Part shown: in pieces, positions 17,335-27,298 of the stretch | How the letters are laid out: each line of letters begins with the position of its first letter | How positions within the stretch are numbered: the stretch's first letter is position 1 | Source: Clostridium_S neuense | GTDB lineage: Bacteria > Bacillota > Clostridia > Clostridiales > Clostridiaceae | Direction: 5' to 3' | Assembly (NCBI RefSeq): GCF_045310695.1 | Contig: NZ_JBJIAA010000014.1 | Coordinates: 62,001 to 126,000 of the forward strand | DNA: 64,000 bases | Position numbers and translations under genes: made by a program | Notes under the pieces: model-generated | The model's input: the letters and a program-made list of their open reading frames with translations, nothing else | Databases searched by the model: none | What the model was told of the DNA's origin: nothing

Positions 17335-17688
17335 ATGGAAAAACCCACATCAATAAAAATCGTTAAAGCTTTACTAATACTAGAGCTAATAGCATGCATT
17401 ATTCTTACATTGCTATTTATTTATGGATCCTTTAAATCAAATTTAGATGCTTATAAAGTTGGTCAAGCTTCTGCACAAATTATAATTTCCCTTTTGCTCT
17501 CAATCTTAAGCTTGGTATTTCTTAAGCCACTTAGATATAAACGACTAGAAGTAGTTTTAATACTTCAAGTTTTAATATGCTTTAGCTGCAAAAATATTCC
17601 TGGACTTATATACAGCTTAATTCCAGCAATAATAGTTGATTTTGTACCAGATGCAAAAAGTTATTTAAAAAATCAAGTTAAAGCATAA
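17335..17688 (+). CDS. Hypothetical membrane protein, 117 residues
   Basis: Three or four hydrophobic segments (about 9-29, 46-62, 70-84, 88-103) with few charged residues and a short basic tail. The family is not recognised. The start is supported by AAAGGAG nine bases before ATG, and a hairpin terminator follows six bases after the stop, so it looks like a genuine single-gene unit. Confidence 0.65.
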   Translation: MEKPTSIKIVKALLILELIACIILTLLFIYGSFKSNLDAYKVGQASAQIIISLLLSILSLVFLKPLRYKRLEVVLILQVLICFSCKNIPGLIYSLIPAIIVDFVPDAKSYLKNQVKA

Positions 17689-17693
17689 TCTTC

Positions 17694-17722
17694 CAGATGA
17701 TATTTAGCCATCTGATTTTTAT
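17694..17722 (+). terminator. Terminator after 17335-17688
   Basis: cagatg (17694-17699) pairs with catctg (17709-17714), followed by atttttatt. Confidence 0.7.
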
Positions 17723-17809
17723 TATGAATTTTAATCAACATTGAGTTATAATTTGTGATTTTAAATTTCAGGTGGTTTATCTTTATTAATAAGAGGAGGA
17801 AACTTATAA

Positions 17810-18142
17810 ATGAAAATTAAAAAAGATGAACAAACAGCAATTAACCTATTTGATACTTTTAAAAAATTGATTTTAGAAAAGAGTTTACAAGGAAATGGAT
17901 ATTCTCAAATTATAGATGTTTTAAATCGTGCAATTGAACGTGTTGCAAAAGGAAGTCAAGCACCACAACTTGAGGCACGATCAGTATTTCAAAACACTAG
18001 CACAATATGTTTTGTAAACAAAGTAAAATTAAATGCAGAAGAAGCTGATGCTCTCCAAAAAATAAATCATTTCTCACATTCAAAAGGAATTTGGGGAGAA
18101 ATAAATACTTTGAACACCTCAAATATGTGGCCTAGTAATTAA
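17810..18142 (+). CDS. Hypothetical soluble helical protein, 110 residues
   Basis: A short, mostly helical, charged protein without membrane segments (NLFDTFKKLILEKSLQGNGYSQIIDVLNRAIERVAKG), ending in a Trp/Asn-rich tail. The ribosome site AGAGGAGGAAAC is strong. No domain is recognised. Size and helical pattern are loosely like bacteriocin-immunity proteins, but no bacteriocin gene lies nearby, so this is only a possibility. Confidence 0.6.
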   Translation: MKIKKDEQTAINLFDTFKKLILEKSLQGNGYSQIIDVLNRAIERVAKGSQAPQLEARSVFQNTSTICFVNKVKLNAEEADALQKINHFSHSKGIWGEINTLNTSNMWPSN

Positions 18143-18149
18143 TTTTGAA

Positions 18150-18185
18150 CAAAGGTGGACTAAATCAATGCACAATTCACCTTTG
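18150..18185 (+). terminator. Hairpin after 17810-18142
   Basis: aaaggtg (18151-18157) pairs with cacctttg (18178-18185). No strong T-run follows, so terminator strength is uncertain. Confidence 0.5.
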
Positions 18186-18234
18186 CTTATAAATTATAAC
18201 TTAATAATTTTTTAGTACGACGGCTTTCTTAATC

Positions 18235-18438
18235 TTATACCTCTGTTATATGTAATCCTTTATTTTCTTCCATTATTTCTATAGAACATATCTGATTTAT
18301 ATTTATATGCACTGGCATGTCCCATCCAATTGGTAAAACTTTCATAAAACCATTATCCATACTACTTTGAATTATCTGTTCTGGTGTACTTTCAACAACA
18401 TAATGCTTTTTATTACTCATGTATATTATACTATTCAT
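18235..18438 (-). CDS. Small hypothetical protein, 67 residues
   Basis: A soluble small protein with a possible beta-rich core (HYVVESTPEQIIQSSM; VHININQICSIEIMEE). The ribosome site TAGGGGGAGGAG directly before the ATG region is very strong, which supports real translation. No family is recognised and its neighbours give no clear function. The 245 bp upstream to 18683 show no gene. Confidence 0.6.
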   Translation of the reverse strand: MNSIIYMSNKKHYVVESTPEQIIQSSMDNGFMKVLPIGWDMPVHININQICSIEIMEENKGLHITEV

Positions 18439-18683
18439 AACTCCTCCCCCTATTCATATTATATTTTTCTGTCACTATATATTATTCAGTACTTATTTTA
18501 ATTAAGTTGTAAGCAAAGCAAGAACTTGGGGGAGGAGGTAATTGCTCATTACAAAATTTTCTAGGTTCCTGTTCATCCACAAAGAAAATGTATTTTTTCC
18601 AGAGCTTAAAAAGAGAAATATTACAGGTTCAACTAAAAGCATGTTATATATATGCATTATCTAAAATTATTTCACATTCTCTA

Positions 18684-19397
18684 CTATTTCTTTGCTTCCC
18701 TCATAAGTCTTGGAAACATAATATTATTTTCAAGATGAATGTGCCTAAAAGTATCATCCTCCAGAGCTTCAAGCAGTCTATAGGTTCCTATATAGCTGTT
18801 ACAAACATCTTCTGGAATTTCATAATTATTTGTAATTGCCCTTAATTCCTTTAATATAGCGCCTGCTCCCTCATGTTCTTCCTCTAATTCTGCAATTTTT
18901 TCATTTGCATTTCTTAGAACGTCCTCATCTCCTGTTTTTTCATATTCAATTATAAGTGGAAATACAATTTCTTCTTCCTTTATGAGATGCTGCTCCAGCT
19001 CCATCTTTAAACTGTGAAAAAGCTTGTGTACTTTAGCTAGTTCTGAGTGATTTGCACCGTGTACTCTTAATATTTTTGTTGTGAGCTCACTAAGACGCGG
19101 TAGTGTTTCGTTCAAATAAGCATGATGAGTATTTATAACGTGCTCTATTAACTTTGAATATGGCTCTTTATTCCAATCCACATCCTTTATTTCTTGAGTT
19201 ATATACTTACTATACTCCTCATTTATTTTAGCTATTACTTCTTCTCCGCTTAGTTTTTGTTCTGCAACAGCTTCTTTAAGCAGTCTATCTCCTCCACAAC
19301 AAAAATCTATTTTATATTGTTTAAATATTTCCATAGCTTTTGGGAACCTAGCAACAATCTCTCCGATTTTTTGGTCTAAACTAAATGTATTATTCAT
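18684..19397 (-). CDS. ric: Iron-sulfur cluster repair di-iron protein, RIC/ScdA/YtfE
   Basis: About 237 residues. The N-terminal ScdA_N domain carries the Cys33-Cys34 pair in IDFCCGGDRLL. The C-terminal hemerythrin-like domain supplies di-iron ligands in VINTHHAYL, HSLKMELEQHLIKEEEIVFP, EEEHEGAG and HIHLENNIMFP. These proteins repair iron centres damaged by nitric oxide or oxidants. The ATG at 19397 is nine bases after GGAGG; another ATG at 19406 abuts it and is rejected. An FNR-like palindrome lies 60 bp upstream, and a Crp/Fnr regulator gene is next on the same strand. Confidence 0.93.
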   Translation of the reverse strand: MNNTFSLDQKIGEIVARFPKAMEIFKQYKIDFCCGGDRLLKEAVAEQKLSGEEVIAKINEEYSKYITQEIKDVDWNKEPYSKLIEHVINTHHAYLNETLPRLSELTTKILRVHGANHSELAKVHKLFHSLKMELEQHLIKEEEIVFPLIIEYEKTGDEDVLRNANEKIAELEEEHEGAGAILKELRAITNNYEIPEDVCNSYIGTYRLLEALEDDTFRHIHLENNIMFPRLMREAKK

Positions 19398-19455
19398 AAT
19401 TTTCATCCTCCATTCACTTTATCTATACTTTACCCCAAAAGCATTCATTAATTCT

Positions 19456-19469
19456 GTGATTGAAATCAA
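19456..19469 (-). promoter_or_regulatory. FNR/CRP-like operator upstream of ric
   Basis: Minus strand TTGATTTCAATCAC matches TTGAT-N4-ATCAA with one mismatch. It is 59 bp before the ric start and next to the Crp/Fnr gene, so regulation of ric by that protein is plausible. Confidence 0.5.
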
Positions 19470-19483
19470 ATTCTAAATTAATT

Positions 19484-19512
19484 AAGGCTGCCTCAATTTT
19501 GACGGCAGCCTT
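19484..19512 (-). terminator. Terminator after the Crp/Fnr gene
   Basis: aaggctgcc (19484-19492) and ggcagcctt (19504-19512) form a strong stem just after the stop of the gene at 19518. The T-richness beyond it is modest. Confidence 0.7.
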
Positions 19513-19517
19513 TAAAA

Positions 19518-20228
19518 TCATTCTATCATTTGCTGAAAATACACTTTGTCCTTTATTATAAGCTTCTTATTGCCTATTAATTCAATTACACCCTCATCCT
19601 GAAGAGAAGTGAGTTTTCTACTTATAGTTTCTCTGGTGACTCCTATATAGTTTGCCATTTCTTCTCTGTTTAATGGGAGATTAATAATTATTCCACTCTC
19701 ATCTTCTACACCAAAATCTCCTGAAAAGCTTAAAAGCATAGAAGCAATTCTAGTTTCTATATCTTTTGTACTTAAATTTTGTATAAGGTTCTCAAGATTC
19801 ATCAGCCTATCATGAAGAACTTCAAGAATTTTTAAAGTTATTTCTGGATTCCTAGTAATTATTTCATCAAAATCATCTTTTGCAATAGTGCATATCAAAG
19901 TATCCTCAAGTGCCTCTGCATTAAACTGAAAGTTTCCCTTTTTTAAAAGACTCATATCACCAATAAAATCGCCTTCCGATAATATGTATAATATCTGCTC
20001 CCGACCTTCTCTGTTATACTTATAAATTTTTATTTTTCCCTGATTTACTATATAAAGCTTATCTTCAACATCGCCTTCAAAGAATATAACCTGCCCTTTT
20101 CTGTATTTCCTTGTAATAATTATGTCCGATATTTTTTTAAAAGCTTCTGGCTGTAATGCTGAAAATATGTATACTTTTGATACACAGTATTTCCCCGTAC
20201 ACTTAATACAATTCTTGTCGCAATGCAT
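19518..20228 (-). CDS. Crp/Fnr-family regulator with N-terminal cysteine cluster
   Basis: A 236-residue regulator. The N-terminus carries cysteines at 3, 7, 10 and 15, a possible iron-sulfur or metal-binding set. A cyclic-nucleotide-binding-type beta-barrel follows (about 25-140; IFFEGDVEDKLYIVNQGKIKIYK, GDFIGDMSLL), then a dimer helix and a winged HTH (REEMANYIGVTRETISRKLTSL). Clostridial homologues sense nitric oxide or redox state, which would fit the adjacent RIC repair gene, but the signal is inferred. The ATG is preceded by GGGAGATGAGAAAGG. Confidence 0.88.
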   Translation of the reverse strand: MHCDKNCIKCTGKYCVSKVYIFSALQPEAFKKISDIIITRKYRKGQVIFFEGDVEDKLYIVNQGKIKIYKYNREGREQILYILSEGDFIGDMSLLKKGNFQFNAEALEDTLICTIAKDDFDEIITRNPEITLKILEVLHDRLMNLENLIQNLSTKDIETRIASMLLSFSGDFGVEDESGIIINLPLNREEMANYIGVTRETISRKLTSLQDEGVIELIGNKKLIIKDKVYFQQMIE

Positions 20229-20359
20229 ACCTTTCTCATCTCCCAGTATAATCTATATATAGTGTACCCTAAATTAATACAGCATAATAATGAAGTCTTA
20301 TTTATTAATTATGCTCATCTCTAGTTTTCTTTAAAATATAAATAAAAAAAAAGAAGGTG

Positions 20360-20485
20360 TCATTCCTTCTTATCATCTTTCTCCTCGATTTTATTATCAT
20401 CATTGTTTTCTTTTTCATCTTTATTAAGTAAATAGCTGAAATCAGTCAACTCTTTTCTTTTACCTTTACTGTTTTTACGTCCCAA
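20360..20485 (-). CDS. Possible 41-residue highly charged peptide
   Basis: A short frame from a TTG at 20485 behind AAAGGGTGA reads GRKNSKGKRKELTDFSYLL followed by an acidic/basic tail ending in DDKKE, with a terminator-like hairpin (aagaagg and ccttctt, 20351-20371) overlapping the stop. Codon use and ribosome site look real, but the function is unknown and the start is unusual. Confidence 0.45.
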   Translation of the reverse strand: MGRKNSKGKRKELTDFSYLLNKDEKENNDDNKIEEKDDKKE

Positions 20486-20758
20486 ATAAATCACCCTTTC
20501 TTAAAATTTATTTTGGTATAAAAATAAGATATCTAAATTAATAGATATCTAAAAATTTAATGGTAGTCATATTTATATTTTACATGCCCTACAACCGCAT
20601 ACATAAATTACATTCATAGTTTCACCTTTACTACATTAATTTTTCACATGATTATTTAATCAACTAGTTTTATTGCTACCTAAGCATAACACTGTATTGT
20701 CTTACTGTCAATTATTTAACTTCGCCCAAAATTCCATTTATGTGTTTTAGTTTAAAAT

Positions 20759-20965
20759 CTATCTTTCGCCTAACAATTCTAAGGCTTCATTAGCCCTTGT
20801 CAAAATATTATTCTAAATGTCATGTGCATTTTTTAGATCTTCTTTACTATACCATTTAAGTAAATTTGATTCCCCTGCTCCTTCATTGTGTGAAAAGAAT
20901 TTGCAGTTGCATAATAAACAAATTCTATATAATAATGCTGTGGATTTATTTTACCTAACATTGTG
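20759..20965 (-). pseudogene. Degraded coding remnant, possibly a NUDIX-type protein
   Basis: Broken frames on the minus strand can be pieced together as INPQHYYIEFVYYATAN, a frameshift, then EGAGESNLLKWYSKEDLKNA, an in-frame stop, and NNILTRANEALELLGER. The pieces look like the C-terminal half of one protein. The NUDIX assignment is tentative. The rest of 20486-20995 has direct and inverted agatatct copies near 20530-20550 and nothing else I recognise. Confidence 0.4.
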
Positions 20966-20995
20966 TACATAGGATTTATTAATATCAATACAAAT

Positions 20996-21421
20996 TTATG
21001 GTTCTAATTCCTTCAAGAAGAACCGTAATGCCATCACTGTTTTAGATATTTTATATTTGCTTTCCAGCGGTACTAATTTAGGATTTTCTATCAAATCAGT
21101 AACTTCTTTTTCACTAACCCAAGACATCAATGCGATCGTTTCTGCCGAAATATTATGATATTCTAACAAAACCTGCAAAAATGCTCCAATTTTAAAATCG
21201 GCATCATCTTTCCCACTAAATTCAAGCATAGCAATTAAATTAGACACCTTAGAAAAATCCTTAGAATTTTCAAACAGCTTTTTTTCATCTTTGCTTAAAA
21301 TAACTTCCTTTTTCACCTCCAATAATTTTGAAAGTACATCTACATTAAACTTATATTTTTCAATCAATAATTGTAATGAGTCCATAACATCCTTCAATGT
21401 TACTGCTTCTATATCTTTCAT
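20996..21421 (-). CDS. Hypothetical HTH-like helical protein, 141 residues
   Basis: An all-helical soluble protein with two repeated units (LKDVMDSLQLLIEKYKFNVDVLSKLLEVKKEVIL and LLEYHNISAETIALMSWVSEKEVTDLIENP), each resembling a helix-turn-helix. The ATG at 21421 follows GAGGTGATCA, and the longer frame to 21463 lacks a ribosome site. It could be a small regulator, but no named family is recognised. A strong hairpin lies upstream at 21531-21559. Confidence 0.6.
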   Translation of the reverse strand: MKDIEAVTLKDVMDSLQLLIEKYKFNVDVLSKLLEVKKEVILSKDEKKLFENSKDFSKVSNLIAMLEFSGKDDADFKIGAFLQVLLEYHNISAETIALMSWVSEKEVTDLIENPKLVPLESKYKISKTVMALRFFLKELEP

Positions 21422-21530
21422 ATTGATCACCTCACTAAATTTGAATACTGAACATATAAACACCTTTTATTTAGCCGATAAAAGGAATAAGCAGAGCTCT
21501 ATTACCCAGTATTATAGTGCAAAAAATAAC

Positions 21531-21559
21531 TAAACGCTGAATTAGCCGTTCAGCGTTTA
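21531..21559. terminator. Strong hairpin, terminator-like
   Basis: taaacgctgaa (21531-21541) and ttcagcgttta (21549-21559) pair perfectly with a 7-nt loop and AT-rich flanks. A weaker inverted repeat (ggattagcc, gataatcc) lies at 21610-21635. I see no gene in 21560-21780. Confidence 0.6.
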
Positions 21560-21780
21560 ATTATTTATATTTTTGAAAATACATTCTAGTCTTAGCCACT
21601 GGGATTAGCCATTCCCGAGCGGTGATAATCCATTCCTATCGTTTGTTGTTATATATATATATTATACTAATAAAAAAACTTTATACAAGTATTTTTTAAT
21701 ATTATTTATTAATTCTTATATCATTTCTTCAAATTTGATCTTCTCTTTACTTTTTTATCCAAATTCATTTACTATTTTAT

Positions 21781-22002
21781 TTACTCTTATATGTTTCAAG
21801 CTGTCCACAAAGCATTGTATAAAAACCAAGTTTTTCATAATAACCTCTTAATTCTTCTTCTCCATAAATCACAGAAATCATGTAAATTCCTTTTTCTTTT
21901 ATATAGCATATTGCTTTATTCATAAGTTCTATTCCAAGCAACTGATTGGCGTAAATCTGCTAAAGACGAAGCTGATACTTTTTCATTTATTCGATAATCC
22001 AC
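21781..22002 (-). pseudogene. GNAT acetyltransferase remnant with internal deletion (copy 1)
   Basis: A GTG start at 22002 behind GAGGTAA gives VDYRINEKVSASSLADLRQS, then the frame runs out. In another frame the protein resumes as ELMNKAICYIKEKGIYMISV and ends YYEKLGFYTMLCGQLETYKSK, the typical C-terminus of GNAT acetyltransferases. The central acetyl-CoA-binding part is missing. A second, more decayed copy lies at 35050-35212 beside CRISPR array 2. Confidence 0.7.
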
Positions 22003-22019
22003 TTTTATTACCTCATTAA

Positions 22020-25000
22020 ATTTATATACCACATAGTTGTTATAAAACAGAAGAATACATTTCAATAGAAACAATTATAGTTGCATTTACATACCACTTA
22101 GTCTTTATAAAACAACTTATCAAGACGCACAAAAGCAATATTTAGAGTCATTTACATACCATATAGTTCTTATAAAACATAGTTAACTGTATATATTCTA
22201 TTTGCATAGACTATATTTACATACCACATAGTTCTTATAAAACTCGCTGGAAATGTCTTAGTGAAACACCTAGTTTTTATTTACATACCACATAGTTCTT
22301 ATAAAACCATTTGCTTTCTTTCTGCGATACATAAGTGCTACATAATTTACATACCACATAGTTCTTATAAAACTTTAATATTTTAACTTTCATATAATCA
22401 CTCCATAAAATTTACATACCACATAGTTCTTATAAAACTTGATGCGAACATGGTTGTTTGAAGTTAGTAAAGTGAATTTACATACCACATAGTTCTTATA
22501 AAACCGCTAAAGCTGTTAGAATTGATTTTGATGGTGTTGTATTTACATACCACATAGTTCTTATAAAACAAGAGATTGCGCACAAGCTAGTCGAAAAAGG
22601 CTATGATTTACATACCACATAGTTCTTATAAAACTTTCTTTCCTACAAGCCCCCAGCTCATTATTACTCTTATTTACATACCACATAGTTCTTATAAAAC
22701 GGTACTTAATGTTTGATGCTGCTCTTAGAGTTTTAGATTTACATACCACATAGTTCTTATAAAACGATGACTAATATAAAAGTAGATGATAGTGATGAAT
22801 ATATTTACATACCACATAGTTCTTATAAAACTTTGACACATCAGAACTTGTAAATGTTAAATCAGCATAATTTACATACCACATAGTTCTTATAAAACCA
22901 ATACACTCCTTAAACCGTTCGCCCTTTGTCGAATATTTACATACCACATAGTTCTTATAAAACTTCAAGTCGGTCAAAAATATAGACTTGATTTACTAAA
23001 ATTTACATACCACATAGTTCTTATAAAACTGGACAATGGAGAGTTACAAAAGATCAAGATGAAACATTTACATACCACATAGTTCTTATAAAACCTGTAG
23101 TGTCTTGGTTACTATCATCTGGCTTATCAGAATTTACATACCACATAGTTCTTATAAAACTATGCTTAAGCTAGAGCAAAGATATGAAGGTTAAATAATT
23201 TACATACCACATAGTTCTTATAAAACATACAGCTAATAAAGTAAAAGCATTCCAAAGACAATAATTTACATACCACATAGTTCTTATAAAACATGAGCGA
23301 CGATTTAGCTTTAAATATACCCATAAATGATTTACATACCACATAGTTCTTATAAAACCTTTTGCAATGACAAAGAAAATTGAAAGTTTTAAGCATTTAC
23401 ATACCACATAGTTCTTATAAAACTTTATTTATGCCCTACTCATCATAGAGACCATAAAAAATTTACATACCACATAGTTCTTATAAAACGTTAAATACTT
23501 TTGACCATTCGTATCAATATGATCGTAATTTACATACCACATAGTTCTTATAAAACTTGGTCACAGTTAATATTATACTGTACAAGCATGTGAATTTACA
23601 TACCACATAGTTCTTATAAAACCAAAGTTGCTAAGCTTTTCCTCATGTTGCTCAATAACTATTTACATACCACATAGTTCTTATAAAACATTCTCTAAGT
23701 CAAAAATGCTTAATTGCTTTTCATAATTTACATACCACATAGTTCTTATAAAACTGTAGTTTCTCCACTTTCACTATTAACTTCTGATTCATTTACATAC
23801 CACATAGTTCTTATAAAACCTAAATACTTTTGACCATTCGTATCAATATGATCGTAATTTACATACCACATAGTTCTTATAAAACAAACCTCCTCTTACA
23901 CCTTTTGTTAACTTATATCCTAATTTACATACCACATAGTTCTTATAAAACAAATTTACCTGTTACCAGATCACATATTAAAAGTACATTTACATACCAC
24001 ATAGTTCTTATAAAACTTGTCGCCAGTTCGAATTATACAATAGCGCAGCTTCATTTACATACCACATAGTTCTTATAAAACCAACTCTTATAACTGTTAT
24101 TGATACAAGGAATAATAATTTACATACCACATAGTTCTTATAAAACCATTTATTTGTAAAACATTTAAAAGCGCTTGATTATCATTTACATACCACATAG
24201 TTCTTATAAAACAAGTGCGTTGCCTGCCCTTCTAAGTATTCTACTTACAATTTACATACCACATAGTTCTTATAAAACGTGCCCTTTTAACTCGCTTATA
24301 TCACAATCTTCTAAATTTACATACCACATAGTTCTTATAAAACTTTCTACAGTATATTGCCACATACCATTATTTTTTAGATTTACATACCACATAGTTC
24401 TTATAAAACATACTTCTTTTTCAATTATTTGCTTTGTTTCCTCCTATTTACATACCACATAGTTCTTATAAAACGCCATTTTGCCAAAATTGTGGAGTGG
24501 AATATCAACAATTTACATACCACATAGTTCTTATAAAACCATATTTTAGCCTCCATATTATTAATATACCATAAAATTTACATACCACATAGTTCTTATA
24601 AAACTTGGTGGAGCACTTAAAGTTTTAGGTGGTTTTGGTAGATTTACATACCACATAGTTCTTATAAAACTAATTGCTGCTGATGCTGCAGGAGCGAAGT
24701 TCTTTAATTTACATACCACATAGTTCTTATAAAACTGATTTACCTTTACTTTTAGATTCTTTCTCTGTTTTATTTACATACCACATAGTTCTTATAAAAC
24801 GAAGTAGATCTTTACAAAAGAAAATAAAATTATTAGCATTTACATACCACATAGTTCTTATAAAACTTACCTCCTAACTAAAAACCATTTTTGGATTATG
24901 CTATTTACATACCACATAGTTCTTATAAAACCCATATGCTCCCATAATCGTCTTGTGACCTTATCGTCATTTACATACCACATAGTTCTTATAAAACCTG

Positions 25001-25850
25001 CAAGCAACTACTATTCGAAATGATGGTACATATAGATTTACATACCACATAGTTCTTATAAAACCCTCAAAATCCTTTGTGCTTAGTACCTTTATATCCT
25101 ATTTACATACCACATAGTTCTTATAAAACGCATGGAACATAATTTCTAATGTTTTACCACCAATTATTTACATACCACATAGTTCTTATAAAACATTTTG
25201 CAGGTGGATTATATGGACATACTCCAGAAAATTTACATACCACATAGTTCTTATAAAACGAGTAATACATCCAAATAAGTATTGTCCCATTTTTGATTTA
25301 CATACCACATAGTTCTTATAAAACGTCCACATATGCTTTACGTTCCTCATACTGCTCTGGATTTACATACCACATAGTTCTTATAAAACCAGATGAACAA
25401 GGTAATGTCTGTTATGGAGAAGAAAGATTTACATACCACATAGTTCTTATAAAACTTGCCATTAAATCACCTTCTCTAAATAAATCTCATTAATTTACAT
25501 ACCACATAGTTCTTATAAAACGTAAAACTACTCCAGCTTATAAGGATAATTCTATAAGATTTACATACCACATAGTTCTTATAAAACGAAACGCTCTATG
25601 ACATAATTATGAAAGCATATACGCATTTACATACCACATAGTTCTTATAAAACTAGGCATGCAAAAGAATATTATTTCGTCTGGATCAAAATTTACATAC
25701 CACATAGTTCTTATAAAACCTTGACAGGCTTGTACTCTTCCTAAGTGGTCAACTACATTTACATACCACATAGTTCTTATAAAACCTCTTATTTAGTGTA
25801 ATATGTGTAAACTAAAAATGCATTTACATACCACATAGTTCTTATAAAAC
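22020..25850 (-). CRISPR. CRISPR array 1, type I-B, 59 repeats
   Basis: I count 59 repeats of 29 bp and 58 spacers of about 35-38 bp. In transcript orientation (minus) the repeat begins GTTTTATAAGAAC and ends GGTATGTAAAT. The three leftmost repeats (22020, 22085, 22150) carry point changes, as expected for the leader-distal end, and the rest are essentially identical. The leader is on the right (25851-26040), next to cas2. Two spacers (23490-23527 and 23820-23856) share 36 nt. The count was made by eye and may be off by one. Confidence 0.97.
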
Positions 25851-26040
25851 CCAAAATTTCAAAAACTCTAAAGCCCCATTTTTCCTCACTTTTATGACTC
25901 CATAAAGTTCCAAAATCAAATGTAATTGCAGTGAACCTCCGGTAGTGCATGTTAATATTATAACAATGTGGTTCTATCGCTTTAATATCAAGGTCTTAGA
26001 TACATTTTACCAAAAATGAGGTTCACTGCAAATTATTTTT
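25851..26040 (-). promoter_or_regulatory. Leader of CRISPR array 1
   Basis: This region is clearly similar to 39047-39230 at the same position beside array 2. It contains a minus-strand promoter, -10 TATAAT (25962-25957) with a -35-like TTAAAG (25985-25980) at 17 bp, about 100 bp before the first repeat. The promoter sits between inverted arms gcagtgaacctc (25928-25939) and gaggttcactgc (26018-26029). The repeat-proximal 70 bp are the most conserved part. Confidence 0.8.
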
Positions 26041-26047
26041 GGTAAAA

Positions 26048-26311
26048 CTAGATAAACATCTCGTCATAGTTCTTTTCAACGCCTATTATATCTTTCGTTA
26101 TATTTTTAGGATTTTGTACCCTATACACATAAATTGAATCTTCTGCCCGTATAGTATTTTTATCTATTTCGGATAGACATTTGTGTAGCTTCGCCTCAGT
26201 TATGTCACCCTCAAAAACAGAATTTTGTGTCCATATTAAATACTTTTTCACGATTTTTCTAACTCTATTCACTCTCTTCTCGCCAACATCATAAGTTAAT
26301 ATAACAAACAC
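26048..26311 (-). CDS. cas2: CRISPR-associated endonuclease Cas2
   Basis: An 87-residue ferredoxin-fold protein with the N-terminal beta strand and conserved aspartate (MFVILTYDVGEKRVNRVRKI) and TQNSVFEGDIT. With Cas1 it integrates new spacers. It starts with GTG one base after the cas1 stop and is the last gene of the cas operon. Its end lies within a few bases of the array-1 leader. Confidence 0.96.
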   Translation of the reverse strand: MFVILTYDVGEKRVNRVRKIVKKYLIWTQNSVFEGDITEAKLHKCLSEIDKNTIRAEDSIYVYRVQNPKNITKDIIGVEKNYDEMFI

Positions 26312-26312
26312 A

Positions 26313-27296
26313 CTACCACCACGCTTTCAAGGGCTTATATACTTCGTCACCAATAAAATGTTTTATAAGTTTATAGCACTCAAGTTTTATAAAATTTCTG
26401 TAAGACACACTCCTATTTAAACTTCTATGCCTTATGGTTGTTGAAAGTTTATTTTCATATTCCCTTATAAACTTCTTTCTACCATTGTCATTTAAAAAGC
26501 ATACATTCTCCTGAATATCAAAATCATCTAAAGTTATCATTTTATTATTAATAAGATAGAATATCAAAGGATCTATAATAAGTGGTTTAAATACTTCTGC
26601 TACATCAAGACACAAGGAAAATCGTTTTGTTGAAGGTTCATGCAAAAAACTTATGGTAGGGTCTAACTGAGTTTTATATATCTCCCCCAAAACAGTTGTG
26701 TACATCATACTATTTCCAAAAGAAATTAAAGCATTTACTGGATCTGTAGGCGGTCTTTTTTCTCTCTTATCAAAGGTAAATCCATTTTTCAAAATAAAAT
26801 TATAAGCAGAATAATAAGCGCTTCTCATTCTTCCTTCAGCCCCCATTAATTCTTTTATATCCTCAGCCTGCATTACATTTATTCTCTCTGCTTCAACCTT
26901 TTTTATGACCTCTTCTGTATCTGGCTTATATTTTCTTAGATTCTTTAATATATGATGAGCAGCACTATCAATAAAACATTTAGCTATATACACTCTTTTT
27001 TGCTTTTTATTATAAAAATCTGCCTGGCGGGTAAGTAGGTATCCAGATACATTTTTCTTTCTAGGATAATAACTACCAGAGTAGAAGCCATAGTAATTAT
27101 AAAAATTAACTATAACACCATACTTGCTTATAAAATTAAAAAACTTAGTATTAGTCGTTATTTCACCAAAAAGATGCAGTCTCTCTACTGATTCTATTGG
27201 AATATCCTTTTTTAATTTTGCACCATCACTAAAACGAATAGTATTTTCTTTTCTATTTATTTGAATATCATTAAATACATAATAGTCTCTGCCCAT
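26313..27296 (-). CDS. cas1: CRISPR-associated integrase Cas1
   Basis: A 327-residue protein of the Cas1b type usual in I-B systems. Catalytic metal ligands are visible as Glu154 (GAEGRMRSAYY), His219 (FLHEPSTKRFSL) and an acidic residue in LDVAEVFKP (231-234). It begins MGRDYYVFNDIQINRKENT. The start lies 2 bp after the cas4 stop. Together with Cas2 and Cas4 it forms the adaptation module. Confidence 0.97.
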   Translation of the reverse strand: MGRDYYVFNDIQINRKENTIRFSDGAKLKKDIPIESVERLHLFGEITTNTKFFNFISKYGVIVNFYNYYGFYSGSYYPRKKNVSGYLLTRQADFYNKKQKRVYIAKCFIDSAAHHILKNLRKYKPDTEEVIKKVEAERINVMQAEDIKELMGAEGRMRSAYYSAYNFILKNGFTFDKREKRPPTDPVNALISFGNSMMYTTVLGEIYKTQLDPTISFLHEPSTKRFSLCLDVAEVFKPLIIDPLIFYLINNKMITLDDFDIQENVCFLNDNGRKKFIREYENKLSTTIRHRSLNRSVSYRNFIKLECYKLIKHFIGDEVYKPLKAWW

Positions 27297-27298
27297 GC

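Noticed and set aside
22561..25493. Open frames with repeated peptides such as FIRTMWYVN or IYIPHSSYKT in array 1, and similar ones in array 2 (36175-38755)
   Set aside because: They are translations of the CRISPR repeat in frames that the spacers happen to leave open, with no ribosome sites.
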